The notes under the pieces were generated by a model. That model was not told the origin of the DNA, ran no database searches, and saw only the letters and a list, made by a program, of their open reading frames with translations. 9,281 nt of DNA from an uncultured Azospirillum sp. GTDB lineage: Bacteria > Pseudomonadota > Alphaproteobacteria > Azospirillales > Azospirillaceae. A program made the translations under genes and the position numbers. This document shows, piece after piece, positions 6,089 to 9,281 of this stretch (its first letter is position 1; each line of letters begins with the position of its first letter). The stretch is from NCBI GenBank assembly GCA_937960755.1, contig CALGOL010000479.1, positions 1-9,281 on the forward strand, given 5' to 3'.

Positions 6089-7394
6089 GCTGATCCAGCG
6101 GGATGTACGGGCGATGGGGTTGCCCCTTGTAGAGCTGGCGCGGACGGCCGATCTTCTGGGTCGGATCTTCGATCATTTCCTTCCACTGCGAGATCCAGCC
6201 GACGGTGCGGGCCAGCGCGAACAGCACGGTGAACATGCTGGTCGGGAAGCCCATCGCCTTCAAGATGATGCCCGAGTAGAAGTCGACGTTCGGATAGAGC
6301 TTCTTTTCAATGAAGTACGGATCGGACAGCGCAATGCGCTCCAGCTCCATGGCGATGTCGAGCAGCGGCTCGTCCTTGATGCCCAGTTCGCCCAGCACTT
6401 CATGGCAGGTCTGGCGCATCACCTTGGCGCGCGGGTCGAAGTTCTTATAGACCCGGTGGCCGAAGCCCATCAGACGGAACGTGCTGTTCTTGTCCTTGGC
6501 CTTGGCGACGCAAGCCGGGATGTTCTCGACCGAGCCGATTTCCTGCAACATGTTGAGCACGGCTTCATTCGCGCCGCCGTGGGCCGGACCCCACAAGCAG
6601 GCGATGCCGGCGGCGATGCAAGCGAACGGGTTGGCGCCCGACGAGCCGGCCAGACGGACGGTCGAGGTCGAAGCGTTCTGTTCGTGATCGGCGTGCAGGA
6701 TGAAGATCCGGTCCATCGCCTTGGACAAGATCGGGTTCGGCTTGAATTCTTCGCAGGGCGTGCCGAAGGTCATGTAAAGGAAGTTTTCCGCGTACGACAG
6801 GTCGTTGCGCGGATACATGAACGGCTGGCCGACCGAATACTTGTACGCCATGGCGGCGATGGTCGGGATCTTGGCGATCATGCGGTGCGCCGCGATCTTG
6901 CGCTGCACCGGGTCGTTGATGTCCGTCGAGTCGTGATAGAACGCCGACAGGGCGCCGACCACGCCGCACAGGATCGCCATCGGGTGGGCGTCGCGGCGGA
7001 AGCCCATATAGAACTTGCTCAACTGCTCATGCACCATCGTGTGACGGCGCAGGATGTTCTCGAACTCTTCCTTTTCCTTGGCGGTCGGAAGATGGTTGTT
7101 CAAGAGCAGGAAGCAGACTTCCGGGAAGGTCGAATGGACGGCCAGATCTTCAATGGCGTAGCCGCGGTGCAGCAGAACGCCTTCGTCGCCGTCGATGTAG
7201 GTGATGGTCGATTCGCACGAGCCGGTCGAAGTGAAGCCGGGGTCGTAGGTGAAATAACCGGTTTCCGCATAAAGCTTGCGGATGTCGATAACGCTGGGGC
7301 CGACAGAACCGTCGAGCACCGGCATCGTCACTTGTTTGCCGGTGGCGTTGTCGGTCAGCGTGACGGATTTGGCCACGGACGTTTTATCAGACAT
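6081..7394 (-). CDS. gltA: Citrate synthase, type II (GltA)
   Basis: Condenses acetyl-CoA and oxaloacetate to citrate, the entry step of the TCA cycle, in the cytoplasm. At 437 residues it is close to E. coli GltA (427). Motifs include VIDIRKLYAETG (35-46), GFTSTGSCESTITYIDGDEGVLLHRGY split over 53-79, HADHEQNASTSTVR (234-247), WGPAHGGANE (268-277) with catalytic H272, MGFGHRVYKNFDPR (309-322) with H313, and NVDFYSG (369-375) with catalytic D371. The ending is the usual IGRPRQLYKG. I place the start at 7394, giving MSDKTSVAKS, and not at the in-frame ATG at 7484. AAAGGA (7410-7405) lies 10 nt upstream of 7394, and the longer N-terminus would contain a good promoter. It sits about 95 bp downstream of gltX on the same strand and can be transcribed separately. 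Confidence 0.97.
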   Translation of the reverse strand: MSDKTSVAKSVTLTDNATGKQVTMPVLDGSVGPSVIDIRKLYAETGYFTYDPGFTSTGSCESTITYIDGDEGVLLHRGYAIEDLAVHSTFPEVCFLLLNNHLPTAKEKEEFENILRRHTMVHEQLSKFYMGFRRDAHPMAILCGVVGALSAFYHDSTDINDPVQRKIAAHRMIAKIPTIAAMAYKYSVGQPFMYPRNDLSYAENFLYMTFGTPCEEFKPNPILSKAMDRIFILHADHEQNASTSTVRLAGSSGANPFACIAAGIACLWGPAHGGANEAVLNMLQEIGSVENIPACVAKAKDKNSTFRLMGFGHRVYKNFDPRAKVMRQTCHEVLGELGIKDEPLLDIAMELERIALSDPYFIEKKLYPNVDFYSGIILKAMGFPTSMFTVLFALARTVGWISQWKEMIEDPTQKIGRPRQLYKGQPHRPYIPLDQRG

Positions 7395-7451
7395 GTTCGG
7401 CACGTCCTTTATCGCTTGGGGTGAGGCGTTTCGCCCTGCAAGAATGAGCGC

Positions 7452-7480
7452 AGCATAGTTCGATGCGACGCAAATGCAAA
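7452..7480 (-). promoter_or_regulatory. Sigma-70-type promoter candidate for gltA
   Basis: On the minus strand TTTGCA (7480-7475; 4 of 6 to the -35 consensus) and TATGCT (7457-7452; 4 of 6 to the -10 consensus) are separated by exactly 17 bp. The -35 begins 9 bp past the gltX stop. Transcription would start near 7445, giving a leader of about 50 nt before the chosen gltA start. This supports independent transcription of gltA and rules against the upstream ATG at 7484. It is identified by eye only. Confidence 0.5.
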
Positions 7481-7489
7481 GCACGCATC

Positions 7490-8908
7490 TTAGCTTTTTG
7501 CACCGCCGAGCGCATCAGTCATGCGGCCCAAGGTCTCAATTCTGCCTAATAGAGACGCGACTTCGAAAACAGGTGGTGATACCAGAGACCCGCAAAGGGC
7601 GGCCCGCAACGGCTGCGCCACTTGACCTAATTTAATTCCTTTGCTTTCGGCTAATTCTCTCGCCAGCCGCTCCAGCGTCGAAGACGCGAAATCTTCTGTC
7701 GTTTCGAAGCAATTCTTCAAGGCGGCCAAAGTCTCGGCGCCGGCTCCCGACAGTTGAGCCGCGGCTTTATCGTTAAGAGCGATCGGCCGCGCCGCGACGT
7801 AGAAGGCGGCGTTGTCGGCCAGCTCGTTCAGCGTCTTGGCGCGGGCCTTTAAGCCGGGCATGGCGCGGGTCAGCAACTCGGTCTGTTCCGCCGTCGCAGT
7901 CAGTTTTTCAGCGACGAGGCCGGCCAGACGGGCGTCGTCGGCTTCGCGGATGTAATGACCGTTGAGGTTCTCCAGCTTGGCGAAATCGAAACGCGACGGC
8001 GAACGCCCGACGCCGTCGAGGTCGAACCATTCCAACGCCTGCGCCGTCGAGATGATTTCGTCGTCGCCGTGGCCCCAGCCCAGACGCAAAAGATAATTGC
8101 GCAAGGCTTCGGGCAGGTAGCCCATGTCGCGGTACGCCTCAACCCCCAGCGCGCCGTGACGCTTGGACAGCTTGGCCCCGTCCGGCCCGTGGATCAGCGG
8201 AATATGCGAGAACGACGGCGGATCCCAGCCCATCGCCTGATAAATCTGCACTTGGCGGAAGGTGTTGGTCAGATGATCGTCGCCGCGGATGACGTGGGTG
8301 ACGCCCATGTCATGGTCGTCCACCACCACCGCCAGCAAATAGGTCGGCGTGCCGTCGGCGCGCAGCAGGATCAAGTCGTCCAGTTGGGCGTTTTGCACCG
8401 TCACCGCGCCCTGCACCCGGTCGTTGACGGTGGTTTCGCCGGTCTGCGGCGCCTTCAGCCGGATCACCGGCGGCACGCCTTCGGGTGCTTCCGAAGCCGG
8501 GCGGTCGCGCCAGCGGCCGTCATAGCCGGTCGTCTTGCCGGCGGCCTTTTGCGCCGCGCGCATCTCCTCCAATTCCTGCGGCGAGGCGTAGCAATAGTAA
8601 GCCTTGCCCTCATTCAGTAACTGGCGGGCGACTTCGGCGTGACGGTCCTTGCGGGCGAACTGGGAAACCGCGTCGCCGTCCCAATCCAGCCCCAGCCATT
8701 TCAGCCCGTCGAGGATGGCGTCGACCGCCGGCTGCATTGAGCGGGCGCGGTCGGTGTCCTCGATGCGCAGCAGGAACTTGCCGCCACGGCCGCGGGCGTA
8801 CAGCCAATTGAACAGCGCGGTGCGCGCCCCGCCGATGTGCAGATAGCCGGTGGGGGACGGGGCGAAACGGGTGACGACTGCTGGATCGGAGGTCTGGTCG
8901 GAGGTCAT
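7490..8908 (-). CDS. gltX: Glutamyl-tRNA synthetase
   Basis: Class I aminoacyl-tRNA synthetase that loads glutamate on tRNA. The 472 residues are normal for the bacterial enzyme. Visible motifs are TRFAPSPTGYLHIGGARTA (13-31) with the HIGH-equivalent HIGG (24-27), LRIEDTD (47-53), DDLILLRADGTPTY (177-190), HVIRGDDHLTNT (205-216) and the KMSKS-equivalent KLSKR (246-250). A helical anticodon-binding C-terminal half follows. The zinc-site cysteines known in E. coli GluRS are absent: only C106 remains in YYCY, and the GYDGRWRDR segment (128-136) has none. I chose the ATG at 8908 because homology starts 11 residues later. In-frame extensions to 8962 or 9013 add non-homologous residues and run over the divergent comEC start region. 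The ribosome site (GAGA) is weak. Alphaproteobacteria often have two gltX copies and make Gln-tRNA through GatCAB; which copy this is cannot be told. Confidence 0.96.
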   Translation of the reverse strand: MTSDQTSDPAVVTRFAPSPTGYLHIGGARTALFNWLYARGRGGKFLLRIEDTDRARSMQPAVDAILDGLKWLGLDWDGDAVSQFARKDRHAEVARQLLNEGKAYYCYASPQELEEMRAAQKAAGKTTGYDGRWRDRPASEAPEGVPPVIRLKAPQTGETTVNDRVQGAVTVQNAQLDDLILLRADGTPTYLLAVVVDDHDMGVTHVIRGDDHLTNTFRQVQIYQAMGWDPPSFSHIPLIHGPDGAKLSKRHGALGVEAYRDMGYLPEALRNYLLRLGWGHGDDEIISTAQALEWFDLDGVGRSPSRFDFAKLENLNGHYIREADDARLAGLVAEKLTATAEQTELLTRAMPGLKARAKTLNELADNAAFYVAARPIALNDKAAAQLSGAGAETLAALKNCFETTEDFASSTLERLARELAESKGIKLGQVAQPLRAALCGSLVSPPVFEVASLLGRIETLGRMTDALGGAKS

Positions 8909-9005
8909 GAAGCGTCTCAACGAGCGAAATTGCCGGACAAACGAGCCGATGATGTAGCACATTCGCCGGCCGAAGGGGCAACGCTTGGCGGGCGGAGGCG
9001 AGCGG

Positions 9006-9281
9006 TTGGACAAACTGGCGGCGATCTTGGCGGCGGAGCGGGAGCGCTGGCCTTTGTGGCTGCCGGTCGCCTTCGGCCTGGGCGTCGCCGGCTTCTTCGC
9101 GCTGACCGTCGATCCGCCGTCCTATGTCGCATGGCCCTTGGCCGCTTTGGCCGGTGTTTGCGGCTGGTTCGCTCGCAGCCGGCCGGCAGCTTTGGCGTGC
9201 GCCGTCGGGGTATGCGCGCTGGCGCTGGGTTTCGCCGCCGCCGAGCGTCGCACGATGGAATTGGACGCGCCGATGCTGACC
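9006..9281 (+). CDS. comEC: ComEC/Rec2-family competence protein, N-terminal fragment (3' end outside window)
   Basis: The 92 visible residues resemble the N-terminus of alphaproteobacterial ComEC, the inner-membrane channel for single-stranded DNA uptake. An amphipathic leader with AAERERWPLWLPVAFGLG (9-26) leads into a first membrane span (about 17-34). Two more spans follow at about 41-57 and 60-78, and GFAAAERR (75-82) marks the point where the periplasmic OB-like domain normally follows. No ATG is available; the frame is open from a stop at 8955. I favour TTG at 9006 because GGAGG (8994-8998) lies 7 nt upstream. TTG at 8985, with AAGGGG 6 nt upstream, is the alternative and adds seven residues. 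The metallo-hydrolase and competence core domains lie beyond the window, so the call rests on N-terminal resemblance and on its divergence from gltX, a gene order I recall from related genomes. Confidence 0.75.
   Translation, partial: MDKLAAILAAERERWPLWLPVAFGLGVAGFFALTVDPPSYVAWPLAALAGVCGWFARSRPAALACAVGVCALALGFAAAERRTMELDAPMLT

Noticed and set aside
6063..7424. 453-codon plus-strand ORF antisense to gltA
   Set aside because: The opposite strand encodes a full citrate synthase with all catalytic residues. The antisense product is a low-complexity Arg/Val/His/Gly protein without family features.
7955..8620. 221-codon plus-strand ORF inside gltX
   Set aside because: It is entirely antisense to conserved GluRS sequence and has no ribosome site or domain.
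8909..9005. Divergent promoters between gltX and comEC
   Set aside because: TTGCCC and TTGCCG -35-like hexamers exist on both strands, but their -10 partners match poorly at allowed spacings. Promoters must be here, yet none can be assigned by eye.

Overview
This is a GC-rich window carrying ordinary, densely packed bacterial genes. The gltX-gltA order with comEC diverging from gltX, and a glutamyl-tRNA synthetase without the zinc-site cysteines, suggest an alphaproteobacterium. A Rhodospirillales-like (Magnetospirillum-type) host is my best guess, inferred from protein resemblance and not proven here.

Left part (1-490): the 5' part of a divergently transcribed gene for a cyclic-nucleotide-binding (CAP-like beta-roll) protein runs off the left edge. 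The 178-bp gap after it holds an 8-bp tandem repeat and a TTGTTGC-N17-GCAACAA inverted repeat.

Centre (491-5838, + strand): one apparent operon, potF-potG-potH-potI-aguA. It encodes a complete PotFGHI-type polyamine ABC importer (periplasmic binding protein, ATPase, two permeases) followed by agmatine deiminase. The likely joint job is to take up agmatine and/or putrescine and convert agmatine to N-carbamoylputrescine. The usual next enzyme, N-carbamoylputrescine amidase (aguB), is not in the window. Two intercistronic stem-loops, after potF and after potI, divide the operon into likely mRNA segments: potF, potGHI and aguA.

Right part (5839-9281): a 242-bp gap holds a doubtful 78-codon minus-strand ORF and a GC hairpin just after gltA. 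Then come gltA (type II citrate synthase) and gltX (glutamyl-tRNA synthetase), both on the minus strand. A good promoter candidate lies between them and decides the gltA start. The window ends in the first 92 codons of comEC (DNA-uptake channel family), diverging from gltX and apparently starting with TTG.

I see no mobile element, CRISPR array, tRNA, rRNA or clearly new system. The points worth a second look are the transporter-deiminase pairing, the unusual ligand-pocket residues of the binding protein, the intercistronic hairpins and several start-site decisions.
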